Of a stretch of DNA of 64,000 bases, positions 50,294-59,226 are shown piece after piece. The DNA is from Carideicomes alvinocaridis. Lineage in GTDB: Bacteria > Pseudomonadota > Alphaproteobacteria > Rhodobacterales > Rhodobacteraceae. The stretch is taken from NCBI GenBank assembly GCA_005473895.2, contig SRJI02000018.1, positions 1-64,000 of the forward strand, in the 5' to 3' direction. Made by a program: the position numbers and the translations under genes. The stretch's first letter is position 1. The number at the start of each line of letters is the position of its first letter. The notes under the pieces are model-generated. The model did no database searches. It was not told the DNA's origin and saw only the letters and a program-made list of their open reading frames with translations.

Positions 50294-51778
50294 ATGACAG
50301 TGGCACGGCACAGGCAGCCGGCCCGCTTCGGGCTATATCTGATCACCTTTGTCTGGATGACCGTCACCGCGGCCACGGGTGCGCTTGCGGCACCCTTCGC
50401 CGCCCTGGTGATGGACGCACATTCCGGGCAGGTCCTTTATTCCGAGAACGCGGATACGCGGCTCCACCCGGCGTCGCTGACCAAGATGATGACGCTCTAC
50501 ATCACCTTCCAGGCGGTGGAGCATGGCGAGATCTCGCTGGACGACGAGGTGCGAATCTCGCGCAACGCCGCGTCCGAGCCGCCCTCCAAGCTGGGCCTGC
50601 GAGAGGGGCAGCGGATCAAGCTGCGCTACCTGATCCGCGCCGCGGCGGTGAAATCCGCCAATGACGCGGCCACCGCGCTCGGCGAGGCGATCGAGGGGTC
50701 CGAGGCGGCCTTTGCCCGCCGGATGAATCGCACGGCCAAGGCGCTCGGCATGACGCGGACCACCTTCAAGAACTGCCACGGCCTGACCGAGAACGGGCAC
50801 ATGTCCACCGCGCGCGACATGACGCAGCTCGGCCGGCACCTGCTCTATGACTACCCGGAATATTACAACCTGTTCTCGCGCATGACCGCCGATGCCGGGA
50901 TGAAGACGGTGCCCAACACCAACCGCCGGTTCCTGTCCGCCTATCGCGGCGCGGACGGGATCAAGACCGGCTATACCCGGGCCGCCGGCTTCAACCTCGT
51001 CGCCTCGGCCGAGCGGGGCAGCCAGCGCATCATCGCCACCGTCTTCGGCGAACGCTCCACCCCGGCGCGCAACGCCAAGGTGGCGGAGCTTCTGGACATG
51101 GGCTTCCGCAAGGCGCCGGCCCGGGTGGCCCTGAACAAGCCCTCCAAGCCCTCCTATGCCGCCAGCGCGGCGCCCGACGGGGCCGCGGGCAAGACGATCC
51201 GCCTGGTCACCGCGGTGCCCACCTCCGTCCGGCCCCGGTCGCGGCCCGGCATGTCCACCGGCACGGCGCTGGTCGTGGCCAGCAAGCAGGAGATCCTGGA
51301 AGCAGTGGAAGAGGCACAGGCCGTCAGCGTGGCCGCGGCGATCCCCGAGGCCGCCAAGCCCGCGCCTGCCGCTGCCGCCCCGGCCCCGACCCCGGTGCTG
51401 ACCGCCAGCGCCGCCGACATTCCCGACATCGCCCCGCGGGTCCGCCCGCAGGACCTGGTGATGGCCGGCGCAAGCTCGGTCGTGCCCAGCGTGCCTCAGA
51501 CCGAGGAACAGCAGGTGGTGGAGCGGGTCTCCACTTCTGGTGGCCGGCACTGGGGGATCAATATCGGGCGCTATCCCAGCCGGTATGCCGCCGAGAAGGT
51601 GCTGCTCAAGACCGCGCTGGCGGAGATGTCGGCGCTGGACGGATCGCTGCGCAAGGTGGTGGACCGCGTGAACGGCTACGACGCCAATTTCATGGGCCTC
51701 AGCCGCGAAAGCGCCGACCTCGCCTGCCGCCGGCTCCAGGCGCGCAACGTCTCCTGTTTCATGATCGGGCCCAGCTGA
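50294..51778 (+). CDS. D-alanyl-D-alanine carboxypeptidase with C-terminal SPOR domain
   Basis: 494 residues, exported (hydrophobic LYLITFVWMTVTAATGALAA ending near 33). Peptidase S11 domain with the three penicillin-binding motifs: SLTK (HPASLTKMMTLY), SAN (VKSANDAATALG) and KTG (DGIKTGYTRAAG). It trims the terminal D-Ala of muropeptides. A long Ala/Pro linker leads to a ~75-residue SPOR domain (WGINIGRYPSRYAAEKVLLK) that would bind denuded glycan at the division site. ATG 50294 is preferred; GTG 50291 overlaps it. Confidence 0.94.
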   Translation: MTVARHRQPARFGLYLITFVWMTVTAATGALAAPFAALVMDAHSGQVLYSENADTRLHPASLTKMMTLYITFQAVEHGEISLDDEVRISRNAASEPPSKLGLREGQRIKLRYLIRAAAVKSANDAATALGEAIEGSEAAFARRMNRTAKALGMTRTTFKNCHGLTENGHMSTARDMTQLGRHLLYDYPEYYNLFSRMTADAGMKTVPNTNRRFLSAYRGADGIKTGYTRAAGFNLVASAERGSQRIIATVFGERSTPARNAKVAELLDMGFRKAPARVALNKPSKPSYAASAAPDGAAGKTIRLVTAVPTSVRPRSRPGMSTGTALVVASKQEILEAVEEAQAVSVAAAIPEAAKPAPAAAAPAPTPVLTASAADIPDIAPRVRPQDLVMAGASSVVPSVPQTEEQQVVERVSTSGGRHWGINIGRYPSRYAAEKVLLKTALAEMSALDGSLRKVVDRVNGYDANFMGLSRESADLACRRLQARNVSCFMIGPS

Positions 51779-51807
51779 GGTCCAGTTGAGGCCCAGCTGA
51801 AGCCCGC

Positions 51808-52212
51808 TCACTGCAGCCGGCAGCGCAGCTCGGCCTCGCCCAGCCCCGTAGGGCCGGCGGAAAGTCCCGCCATGTCGCAGATCAGCCGCGGGGCGGCGCG
51901 CGGGATCGCCGGCGCCGGGTCCCCGCCACAGGCCAGCCCCACATGCAGCACCGAGGGGTCGCCGACGATCCATTCGGGCCGGCACCCGGTCGCCCGGGCC
52001 ACCGCCACCGCACCGCGCCAGGCCACCCAGGGAAAGCGCGGAAAGGCGTGGTTGCTGAGCCGCAGCACCTCGGCCCGCGCCCCGCGCCGCCGGATGTCGA
52101 AGACCGCGCCCCCCGCCTCCACCCGCTCCGCCGGCAGGCCGGCATAGCCCAGGCCCCCGGTATCGCAGGCGGGCAGACAGGCAAGCAGAAGAAGCGCGGG
52201 GAACCGGATCAT
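51808..52212 (-). CDS. Putative lipoprotein, 134 residues
   Basis: Starts at ATG 52212 with a signal sequence and lipobox (MIRFPALLLLACLPACDTGG, lipid Cys near 16). The mature part has VFDIRRRGARAEVLRLS, then WVAWRGAVAVARATGCRPEW and several Cys (GLACGG, LICDMAG, LRCRLQ). No family recognised, although the pattern recurs in related genera as a conserved hypothetical (recollection, not verified). A CtrA-type site sits 24 bases before its start. Confidence 0.72.
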   Translation of the reverse strand: MIRFPALLLLACLPACDTGGLGYAGLPAERVEAGGAVFDIRRRGARAEVLRLSNHAFPRFPWVAWRGAVAVARATGCRPEWIVGDPSVLHVGLACGGDPAPAIPRAAPRLICDMAGLSAGPTGLGEAELRCRLQ

Positions 52213-52235
52213 CCGCCCATCTGGCAGCAGGTTGG

Positions 52236-52250
52236 TTAAGCCCGGGTTAA
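52236..52250. promoter_or_regulatory. Perfect CtrA-type site
   Basis: TTAA-GCCCGGG-TTAA, exact match to the CtrA consensus TTAA-N7-TTAA. It is placed between two divergent genes, 24 bases from the lipoprotein start and 85 from the NTF2-like gene. CtrA in Rhodobacteraceae controls motility, gene transfer agent and envelope genes. Confidence 0.6.
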
Positions 52251-52334
52251 CGCGCCCGCCGCCCCCTTCGCCCGCGGCAGGAAACCGCACCCTCTCTCAT
52301 GCGTTACCGCCCCAGCCCGGCAAAGGAACGCGAC

Positions 52335-52691
52335 ATGGCCACCGAGAGCGATATCTGGGAGATCGAGCGCGCCTTCTGGCTCGACGGGGTGAACGCCTAT
52401 CACGCTTATGCCCATGCCGCGGCGATCATGGTCTTTCCCGACCCGTCGGGCATCCTCGTGGGGCCGGAGATCCTGCGCGGGCTGGAACTGGCGCCGCGCT
52501 GGAGCCACGTCGCCTTCGAGGGGCAGACCAGCACCACCACCGACGAGACCCTCGTCCTGGCCTACCGCGCCCTGGCCGAGCGCGAGGGAGAGGCACCCTA
52601 CCGCGCACTCTGTTGCTCCACCTATGCGCGGGAGGGCCATCGCTGGGCCCTCATCGCCCACCAGCAGACCCCGGTCCAGCCCGGGTCCTGA
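52335..52691 (+). CDS. NTF2/SnoaL-like (DUF4440-type) protein
   Basis: 118 residues. It begins DIWEIERAFWLDGVNAYHAY and continues with a curved beta-sheet pattern (HVAFEGQTSTTTDETLVLAY, then RALCCSTYAREGHRWALIAH) typical of SnoaL/DUF4440 folds. These include polyketide cyclases, steroid isomerase-like enzymes and ligand-binding proteins; the activity is not predictable. ATG 52335 follows AAAGGA. Divergent from the lipoprotein across the CtrA-type site. Confidence 0.75.
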   Translation: MATESDIWEIERAFWLDGVNAYHAYAHAAAIMVFPDPSGILVGPEILRGLELAPRWSHVAFEGQTSTTTDETLVLAYRALAEREGEAPYRALCCSTYAREGHRWALIAHQQTPVQPGS

Positions 52692-52750
52692 GCCCCCTCC
52701 ACCGCCACCCGCCCCGGCGCGCGCCCGCCTGAAAAAGGCACGCGGCCCAT

Positions 52751-52783
52751 GCTTCTTCTGACCATAAATATCCCGGGGTGAGG
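52751..52783 (+). repeat. Dispersed REP-like repeat, copy 6 (single, type 2 end)
   Basis: Core CTTCTTCTGACCATAAATAT with CCCGGGGTGAGG, then a GC-rich tail (AGCGTCAGCGACGAGGGGCA) that matches the tail of copy 4 almost base for base. It lies between the NTF2-like gene and the end of the atp operon. Confidence 0.85.
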
Positions 52784-52874
52784 AGCGTCAGCGACGAGGG
52801 GCAGCGCCCCTGCATCGCTCGCCACCCGCGCGCCGCCGGGCCCCCGACACACCACCCCCACTACGCAGACACGA

Positions 52875-52908
52875 AAACGCCCCCGGCAGAACCTGCGCGG
52901 GGGCGTTT
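52875..52908 (-). terminator. Terminator of the F0 ATP synthase operon
   Basis: AAACGCCCCC (52875-52884) pairs perfectly with GGGGGCGTTT (52899-52908). On the minus strand it is followed by TTTTCG. It lies 26 bases past the atpF stop. Confidence 0.85.
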
Positions 52909-52933
52909 CCGAAACTTCCAGGAAAGCGCGGCG

Positions 52934-53494
52934 TCAGTGCAGCCGGGCATCCACCTGCTTGATCGAATCGTCGATCAGGCGGTTGCCTTCGCTTTCGGTC
53001 ATCTGCTCGGCGATGATCTCGCGCGCCGCGGCGATCGCCACCGCGATGGCGCGATCGCGCACGTCGCGGACCGCTGCCGCCTCGGCCGAGGCGATCTGGT
53101 CTTCCGCCGCAGCGAGACGCCGGGCGATGCTTTTCTCCAGGTCGAGCCGCGCCTGTTCGGCGTTGGCCTCGGCCTCCTGCTTGGCCTGGGCGACGATGCG
53201 CTCGGCCTGGTCCTTCACCTCGCGCTGCTTGCGCTCGTAGGAGGCCAGCAGTGTCTGCGCTTCTTCGCGAAGGCCCCGGGCTTCGTCCAGCTCGGACTTG
53301 ATGCCCTCGGCGCGCTTGTCGAGCATTTCGCCGACCTTGCCGGGGACCTTGAAGTACACCAGCACCGCAAGGAACAGCAGGAAGGCGATCAGCACCACGA
53401 AGTTGGTGTTGTGCAGCGAGAAGAAGGGCCCGGTCGCGGCCAGCGCGGGGCTGGCGGCGAAGAGCGCGGGCAGGACGATCAGTTTCTTCATCAT
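52934..53494 (-). CDS. atpF: ATP synthase F0 subunit b
   Basis: 186 residues. N-terminal signal-like or first hydrophobic stretch (KKLIVLPALFAASPALAATG), then the membrane anchor (NFVVLIAFLLFLAVLVYF). A long charged coiled coil follows (EARGLREEAQTLLASYERKQ onward), the peripheral stalk that holds F1. Two adjacent ATG codons (53494, 53491). It starts 2 bases after the b' stop. The N-terminal extra hydrophobic segment is typical of Rhodobacter-type b subunits. Confidence 0.94.
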   Translation of the reverse strand: MMKKLIVLPALFAASPALAATGPFFSLHNTNFVVLIAFLLFLAVLVYFKVPGKVGEMLDKRAEGIKSELDEARGLREEAQTLLASYERKQREVKDQAERIVAQAKQEAEANAEQARLDLEKSIARRLAAAEDQIASAEAAAVRDVRDRAIAVAIAAAREIIAEQMTESEGNRLIDDSIKQVDARLH

Positions 53495-53496
53495 CT

Positions 53497-54087
53497 TCAC
53501 CCCTTCACGCGGCTGTTGACGACGCTCGACACCTTGGCCTCGTCCGCCGTGCCGCCGAAGGCCGCGACGATCTCGGCCGCAGTTTCCCGGGCGACCTGCT
53601 GGACGTTCTCCAGCGCGCTGGCGCGGATCTCGGCGATGGCTTTCTCCGATTCCGCCGTCTTGGCGGCGATCTCGGTATCGGCCCTCTTGATTGCCTCGTT
53701 CAGCTCGCCCTGCATCTCGGCCTTGTTCTGGGCGATGATCGCCTGGGCCTCGGTGCGGGCATCGGCCAGCGCCTGGTTGTAGGCTTCCTCGGCCTCGACG
53801 GAACGGGCCCGCAGATCCTCGGCCGCGGCCAGGTCGTTGGTGACGGTCCCCTGGCGTTCCGACAGCACCGACGCGATGCGCGGCAGGGCGATGCGGGCCA
53901 GGATGAAATAGGTGACGACCAGCGTGACGATGAGCCAGAAGATCTGGTTCCCCATCCAGTCGCCGCAAAGCTGGGGCAGGCCGACGGCACCGCCATCGGC
54001 GTTGACGCAGCTCCCGGCCATCTCGGAGGCAAGCTGCGAGCCCTGCACCCCTTCGATGCCGTGTCCAGCTGTGGTTTCGGTTGCCAT
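53497..54087 (-). CDS. atpX: ATP synthase F0 subunit b'
   Basis: 196 residues. A ~45-residue N-terminal extension rich in Gly/Ser with two Cys (GSCVNADGG, LPQLCGDWMG) precedes the membrane helix (IFWLIVTLVVTYFILARIAL). A long coiled coil follows. The b/b' pair replaces the b homodimer in photosynthetic bacteria and their relatives. It sits between atpE and atpF. A strong hairpin (54114-54144) lies between it and atpE. Confidence 0.93.
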   Translation of the reverse strand: MATETTAGHGIEGVQGSQLASEMAGSCVNADGGAVGLPQLCGDWMGNQIFWLIVTLVVTYFILARIALPRIASVLSERQGTVTNDLAAAEDLRARSVEAEEAYNQALADARTEAQAIIAQNKAEMQGELNEAIKRADTEIAAKTAESEKAIAEIRASALENVQQVARETAAEIVAAFGGTADEAKVSSVVNSRVKG

Positions 54088-54113
54088 CTTGAGCTCCTCG
54101 AACCGGATACTGA

Positions 54114-54144
54114 CGGGGCGGGCCTGGGTTCAGGCCGCGCCCCG
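54114..54144 (-). promoter_or_regulatory. Strong intercistronic hairpin after atpE
   Basis: CGGGGCGGGCCTG (54114-54126) pairs with CAGGCCGCGCCCCG (54131-54144) with one bulged G and loop GGTT. No T-tract follows on the minus strand. It probably stabilises the upstream atpE message and tunes stoichiometry, since c subunits are needed in large excess. Confidence 0.6.
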
Positions 54145-54167
54145 AGCGTAAGGATCGTTCCGGTGGA

Positions 54168-54404
54168 TCAGACGGCGAACATCAGCAGCAGGGCGACGAG
54201 GAACGAGAAGATCCCCAGGGCCTCTGCAAAGGCGATGCCGATGAACATGGTCGCGGTCTGGCCGGCGGCGGCGGAGGGGTTGCGCAGGGCACCCGAGAGG
54301 AAGTTGCCGACCACGTTGCCCACACCGATGGCTGCGCCACCCATGCCGACCGATGCGAGGCCTGCGCCAATGAATGCGCCCATTTCGACGATGCTGCCTT
54401 CCAT
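54168..54404 (-). CDS. atpE: ATP synthase F0 subunit c
   Basis: 78 residues, two membrane helices forming the rotor ring. Helix 1 is Gly-rich ([20 protein letters not shown]). The polar loop is RNPSAAAGQ. Helix 2 carries the proton-binding Glu ([20 protein letters not shown]). Followed by a strong hairpin that may protect the mRNA. Confidence 0.97.
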   Translation of the reverse strand: MEGSIVEMGAFIGAGLASVGMGGAAIGVGNVVGNFLSGALRNPSAAAGQTATMFIGIAFAEALGIFSFLVALLLMFAV

Positions 54405-54457
54405 GTGTCTGTCTCCTTACGTTGGAATGGCTGAATTGGTTGTCCCGGCCCCGGCGC

Positions 54458-55213
54458 CTAGTGCGACGGGTGCAGCGCGTCCTTCAGGTAGACGCAGGTC
54501 AGGATGGTGAAGACGTAGGCCTGGATGAAGGCCACGAGCAGTTCCAGGGCGTACATCGCGGTGATCGCGAGCACGGCAAAGGGCGAGATCGCCAGCAGGG
54601 CGGCGAAGGCGGCGAAAACCTTGATCACCGCGTGGCCGGCCATCATGTTCCCGGCAAGCCGGATGGAGTGGCTGACGGGCCGCACGAAGTAGGAAATCAC
54701 CTCGATGATGGCGAGGATCGGCCGCAGCGGCAGGGGCGCGGCCTTGATCCAGAAGAGGTTGAGGAAGCCGGCGCCGTTCTTGACGAAGCCGATCACCGTG
54801 ACGCTGACGAAGACCGCGATGGCCAGCACGGCGGTGACGCCGATATGGCTGGTCGAGGTGAAGGCCATCGGGATCAGGCCGAGGAAGTTGGCCGTCACGA
54901 TGAACATGAAGATCGTCATGATGTAGGGGAAGTACCGCAGCCCGTCCTTGCCGGCCACGTCCTCCACCATCTTGTGGATGAAGCCGTAGGCCATCTCGGC
55001 GACCGACTGGCTGCGCGAGGGAACGACGGCGCGGCGCGAGGTGCCGACGATCAGGATGCCGGCGATGACCAGCACGGTGATCGCCATCCAGAGGGTCGCG
55101 TTGGTGGGCGTGTACCAGGACACCGTGTCACCGCCGAACAGCGGCTTGATGATGAACTGATCCATCGGGTGGAAGGCCAGGCCGCCTCCTTCGCCATGCG
55201 CTTCGGTCGCCAC
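54458..55213 (-). CDS. atpB: ATP synthase F0 subunit a
   Basis: 251 residues with five or six helices. The essential Arg is in [14 protein letters not shown], and the conserved last helix region is [20 protein letters not shown]. It forms the proton half-channels facing the c ring. It starts 4 bases before atpI ends and is part of the same operon. Confidence 0.96.
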   Translation of the reverse strand: MATEAHGEGGGLAFHPMDQFIIKPLFGGDTVSWYTPTNATLWMAITVLVIAGILIVGTSRRAVVPSRSQSVAEMAYGFIHKMVEDVAGKDGLRYFPYIMTIFMFIVTANFLGLIPMAFTSTSHIGVTAVLAIAVFVSVTVIGFVKNGAGFLNLFWIKAAPLPLRPILAIIEVISYFVRPVSHSIRLAGNMMAGHAVIKVFAAFAALLAISPFAVLAITAMYALELLVAFIQAYVFTILTCVYLKDALHPSH

Positions 55214-55216
55214 GTG

Positions 55217-55600
55217 TCAGTCCTCTCTCTCGTCGTCGACCCGCCGGGTCGTGCTGTCATCCGCGGCCGCCGGGGCCGTCTTGTTCTCTGCGGCCGCGGC
55301 CGCGTCATTCTTCTGCGCCATCTCCGCGGTGCGGAGCATCGTCTTGACGCCCGCCGCGAAGCCCAGCAGCGTGAACAGCACGAGGAAGATCGGCAGCGTC
55401 CCGAACAGGACATCCAGACCGTACCCCATGCCGAAACCGATCAGCAGACCGGCCACGAGCTCGATCACCATCTGCCAGCCGAGATTGGCCTGGCTGTAGT
55501 GATCGTCGCCCCGGGGCTCCGCCTGTTTCTCCGGCCCTCTGAGGGCGGCGATCCGCTTTTCCAGGTCAGCCAGCCGCTGCCTGTCGTCGGGATCGGTCAC
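55217..55600 (-). CDS. atpI: ATP synthase assembly protein AtpI
   Basis: 127 residues from GTG 55600 (VTDPDDRQRLADLEKRIAAL), which follows AGGGGG. A longer ATG start at 55630 is possible but poorly placed. A charged helix, then two membrane helices (MVIELVAGLLIGFGMGYGLD and LPIFLVLFTLLGFAAGVKTM), then an Ala/Glu tail. AtpI helps assemble the c ring and may transport Mg. First gene of atpIBEXF. Confidence 0.9.
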   Translation of the reverse strand: MTDPDDRQRLADLEKRIAALRGPEKQAEPRGDDHYSQANLGWQMVIELVAGLLIGFGMGYGLDVLFGTLPIFLVLFTLLGFAAGVKTMLRTAEMAQKNDAAAAAENKTAPAAADDSTTRRVDDERED

Positions 55601-55794
55601 GGCGAAAACCCCCTGTCGACTTTCGCGCAATTGCTAGTGAGCGGAGGGGGGTGAGTCAAGCGGGCTTGGGCGGGCGGAGATGAGGCGACAAGCCATTGAT
55701 TTCGCTTTATTTTGGAAATGCGGCGAGTCCCGACGCCACGGGCCCGGCGCCCATCCGGAGCCGCTTTGTGCCCGTTGCCCATGTTCAACCAAAC

Positions 55795-55810
55795 GGTTGA
55801 CGATGGCGCG
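55795..55810. promoter_or_regulatory. Palindromic operator of the ArsR-type regulator
   Basis: TCAACC-AAAC-GGTTGA, perfect 6-bp arms, 22 bases before the arsR start. Its place over the promoter and ribosome-binding region fits autorepression. Confidence 0.65.
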
Positions 55811-55831
55811 CGGCCGGGCCTAATCGCCCCC

Positions 55832-56176
55832 ATGACACCCACGCTCGACACCGTATTCGCGGCGCTTGCCGATCCGACCCGCCGGGCCATCCTCTCGATG
55901 CTGCTGGAGGACGACATGGCGGTGACCGACGTGGCCGAGCCCTTCGAGATGTCGCTGGCCGCGATCTCCAAGCACCTGGCGATCCTCACCCGGGCGGGGC
56001 TGATCAGCCAGGAAAAGCGCGGGCGGGTGAAATGGTGCAAGCTGGAGCCCGACGCCCTGCGCGACGCCTCGGTCTGGATGCAGGGCTTCGGCCAGTTCGA
56101 GGCGGTGAACCTCGACGCCTTCGAACGGTTCCTCGCCCGCGAGCTGGGAGAGAGGCCGCCGGAGGAGGAGGTCTGA
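55832..56176 (+). CDS. ArsR/SmtB family helix-turn-helix regulator
   Basis: 114 residues from ATG 55832. The DNA-binding core is VFAALADPTRRAILSMLLED, VTDVAEPFEMSLAAISKHLA and ILTRAGLISQEKRGR. Only one Cys (VKWCKLEP), so no obvious metal site. It resembles the SdpR-like group that often partners an SRPBCC/AHSA1 gene, but none follows here. Longer in-frame starts (55712, 55781) would place the operator within the gene and are rejected. Confidence 0.88.
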   Translation: MTPTLDTVFAALADPTRRAILSMLLEDDMAVTDVAEPFEMSLAAISKHLAILTRAGLISQEKRGRVKWCKLEPDALRDASVWMQGFGQFEAVNLDAFERFLARELGERPPEEEV

Positions 56177-56222
56177 GGCGGAGGCTCCAACCCCCGCCCC
56201 GGACCGGGATCAATTCATCGGA

Positions 56223-57098
56223 TCAGTTCATCAGGCCGGCGTGGCGCAGCCCTTCGTCGACCAGCGCCTTGGTACCGTCGGTCAGCGGCACCAGCGGGGT
56301 GCGCACCTCGTCGGAGCAGAGGCCCAGCCGCGACATGGCGTATTTGACGCCCACCAGCCCCGGCTCGGTGAAGATGGCCTGGTGCAACGGCATCAGCCGG
56401 TCCTGGATGTCGAGCGCGCGGGCATAATCGCCCTCGAGCGTCGCCATCTGCATCTCGGACAGCAGGCGCGGCGCGACGTTTGCGGTGACCGAGATGCAGC
56501 CCACCCCGCCCTGCGCGTTGAAGCCGTGGGCCGTCGCATCCTCGCCCGAGACCTGGATGAAATCCTTGCCGCAGGTGATGCGCTGCTGGCTGACCCGCGC
56601 GAGGTCGCCGGTCGCGTCCTTCACGCCGACGATGCGCGGCAGCTTGGCCAGCTCGCCCATGGTGATCGGGTTCATGTCCACGGCGGAGCGGCCGGGGATG
56701 TTGTAGATGATGATCGGCAGCTCGCAGCAATCGTGCAGCGCGGTGAAATGCGCGATCAGCCCGCCCTGCGTCGGCTTGTTGTAATAGGGCGTGACGACCA
56801 GCGCGGCATCGGCGCCCGCGCTTTCTGCGTGGCGCATGAAGCGGATGCCCTCGATCGTGTTGTTCGACCCGGCCCCGGCGATCACCGGGATGCGGCCCGC
56901 GGCGGCCTTGACCACCTCGGACACGACGGTTTCATGCTCGGCATGGGTCAGCGTCGGGCTTTCGCCGGTGGTGCCGACGGGAACGAGCCCGTGGCTGCCT
57001 TCCTCGATATGCCATTCGACGAGTTTCTTGAGCGTGTCGAGATCCAGTTCGCCGTCCTTGAACGGCGTGACCAGGGCTGGCATCGAGCCTTTGAACAT
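56223..57098 (-). CDS. dapA: 4-hydroxy-tetrahydrodipicolinate synthase
   Basis: First committed step of lysine and diaminopimelate synthesis from pyruvate and aspartate semialdehyde. 291 residues, TIM barrel. [18 protein letters not shown] (with the Thr-Thr dyad) near residue 38, [14 protein letters not shown] with the catalytic Tyr near 133, and the Schiff-base Lys in [14 protein letters not shown] near 161. C-terminal helical domain complete. ATG 57098, divergent from slt. Confidence 0.96.
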   Translation of the reverse strand: MFKGSMPALVTPFKDGELDLDTLKKLVEWHIEEGSHGLVPVGTTGESPTLTHAEHETVVSEVVKAAAGRIPVIAGAGSNNTIEGIRFMRHAESAGADAALVVTPYYNKPTQGGLIAHFTALHDCCELPIIIYNIPGRSAVDMNPITMGELAKLPRIVGVKDATGDLARVSQQRITCGKDFIQVSGEDATAHGFNAQGGVGCISVTANVAPRLLSEMQMATLEGDYARALDIQDRLMPLHQAIFTEPGLVGVKYAMSRLGLCSDEVRTPLVPLTDGTKALVDEGLRHAGLMN

Positions 57099-57219
57099 GA
57101 CACGCTCCTTTCAGTATCTTGCGGGCGGAACCCGGCGAGGCGATGCGCGCCCGGGCTTGGCGGCTTTGTGATTTGCAGCCATCCGCGCGCGCGTTAGGTT
57201 CGGTGTCTATCATTCAGCA

Positions 57220-59226
57220 ATGGATAAAATGCAAGTCACCACGCGCATTCTCGCCCTGATCCTGGCCGCCCTCGTCCTCGCCCCCGCGCAGCCGCTCCGC
57301 GCGGTGGCGGAAAGCCCGCAATCGGTGGAGCGACCGCGCCCGCTGGCCAGTGCCATCGAAGCGATGCGCAACGGCGACTGGGCCGCGGCCCGGCGCCTGG
57401 CGCTGCTGGACGGACAGGTGGCCGCCGACATCATCGAATGGCACCGCCTGCGCGCGGGCCGCGGCGCGCCCGAGCACGTGATGGAGTTCGTGTCGCGGCG
57501 CCCGGACTGGCCCGGCATGGACTGGCTGCGCAAGCAGAGCGAGGCGGCGGTGGCCAGCGCGCCCGATGCGCAGGTACTGGACTTCTTCGCCGACACCCCG
57601 CCGCAGACCGCCACCGGCGCGCTGGCCCATGCCCGCGCGCTGACCTCGGCCGGAGAGATCGGCGGCGCCGAGGTGGGTCTGGTGCTGGCCTGGCGCACCA
57701 TGCCAATGGGCGAGGCCGAGCAATCCGAGATGATCGCCCGCCACGGCGCGCTGCTGGCCCCGCATCATGCGGCGCGGCTGGACTACGCGCTGTGGCAGGG
57801 CTGGCAGGACGATGCGGAGCGGATGCTGCCCCTGGTCAGCGCCGACCAGCGCCGGCTGGCCGAGGCGCGGCTGGGCCTGCAGCGCGCCGTGGGCAATGTC
57901 GATGCGCTGATCGACCGGGTGCCCGAGGCGCTGGCGGGGAATGCGGGGCTGGCGCACGCGCGGTTCGAATGGCGGATGCGCAAGGGCCGGACGGCGGATG
58001 CGCTGGAGCTTCTGCGCGAACGTTCGACCAGTGCCGAGGCGCTCGGCGATCCGGAGGCCTGGGCCCGGCGGCGGCGGCAGCTGGCCCGCGACCTGATGCG
58101 CGACGGCGATGACGAGGTGGCCTACGAGGTCGCCTCGCGCCACTACCTGGTGGATGGCGCCGCCTTCGCGGATCTCGAATGGCTCTCGGGCTACCTCGCC
58201 CTGCGGCGGCTCGACCGGCCGGACCTCGCGGTGCAGCATTTCACCCGCTTCCTGCAGGCGGTGGAGACACCGATCTCGCTGGGCCGCGGCGGCTACTGGC
58301 TGGGCCGCGCTTACGAGGCCGCCGGTCAGCCCGACAAGGCGCGGGCGGCCTATGCCGAGGGGGCAAAGCACCAGACCTCGTTCTACGGACAGCTCGCGGC
58401 GGAACGGGGCGGGCTGCCGCCGGATCCCGAGCTTGCCGGAACAGAGAGCTTCGGCGGCTGGCAGGGCGCGGATTTCACGAAAAGCTCGGTCTACAACGCC
58501 GCGATCCTGCTGCTGGCGGCGGACGAGTTGTCGCTGGCCGAGCGGTTCTTCACCCATCTCGCCGAAAGCCTTGACCGCGAGCAGATCGGCCGCATGGGCG
58601 AATTGCTGGCCGATCTGGGCCAGCCGCATATCCAGGTGATGCTGGGCAAGCGCGCGGCGGATTACGGCACCACCCTGCCCGGCCCCTATTACGCGCTGCA
58701 TCCCCTGACGCGGAACAGCTACCCGGTGCCGCTGGAGCTGGTCCTGTCCATCGCGCGGCGGGAAAGCGAGTTCGACCAGCACGTGATCTCGGGCGCCGGG
58801 GCGCGCGGGCTGATGCAGGTCATGCCGGCCACCGCGCGCGCCATGGCGGGGCGCATCGGCCTGCCCTTCGACAGCGAACGACTGCTGACCGACTGGGCCT
58901 ACAACGCCCGGCTGGGCAGCACCTACCTGCGCGAGATGGCCGACGATTTCGACGGCAACCCGGTGATGATCGCCGCCGCCTACAATGCCGGGCCGGGCCG
59001 CCCGCGCGGCTGGATGGAGCGGTTCGGCGATCCGCGCACGGAGGCGATCGACATCGTCGACTGGATCGAGATGATCCCCTTCGACGAGACCCGCAACTAC
59101 GTGATGCGCGTCACCGAAAGCCTGCCGGTCTACCGCGCGCGGCTGGGCCGCGATCCGCACCCGGTGCCGTTCTCGCAGGAGCTGGCCGGCTCAACGCTTC
59201 TGCCGCTCGCGCCAGAGGGTGAATAG
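57220..59226 (+). CDS. slt: Soluble lytic murein transglycosylase (Slt70-like)
   Basis: 668 residues. Signal peptide (VTTRILALILAALVLAPAQP) ends near residue 28. A large superhelical alpha-repeat ring (residues ~40-490) is followed by the GH23 catalytic domain. Catalytic Glu is in LSIARRESEFDQHVISGAGA near 515, followed by RGLMQVMPATARAMA, then AAAYNAGPGRPRGWM. Starts at ATG 57220 or 57229. Its last 36 bases overlap the 3' end of the minus-strand EamA gene. Confidence 0.93.
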   Translation: MDKMQVTTRILALILAALVLAPAQPLRAVAESPQSVERPRPLASAIEAMRNGDWAAARRLALLDGQVAADIIEWHRLRAGRGAPEHVMEFVSRRPDWPGMDWLRKQSEAAVASAPDAQVLDFFADTPPQTATGALAHARALTSAGEIGGAEVGLVLAWRTMPMGEAEQSEMIARHGALLAPHHAARLDYALWQGWQDDAERMLPLVSADQRRLAEARLGLQRAVGNVDALIDRVPEALAGNAGLAHARFEWRMRKGRTADALELLRERSTSAEALGDPEAWARRRRQLARDLMRDGDDEVAYEVASRHYLVDGAAFADLEWLSGYLALRRLDRPDLAVQHFTRFLQAVETPISLGRGGYWLGRAYEAAGQPDKARAAYAEGAKHQTSFYGQLAAERGGLPPDPELAGTESFGGWQGADFTKSSVYNAAILLLAADELSLAERFFTHLAESLDREQIGRMGELLADLGQPHIQVMLGKRAADYGTTLPGPYYALHPLTRNSYPVPLELVLSIARRESEFDQHVISGAGARGLMQVMPATARAMAGRIGLPFDSERLLTDWAYNARLGSTYLREMADDFDGNPVMIAAAYNAGPGRPRGWMERFGDPRTEAIDIVDWIEMIPFDETRNYVMRVTESLPVYRARLGRDPHPVPFSQELAGSTLLPLAPEGE

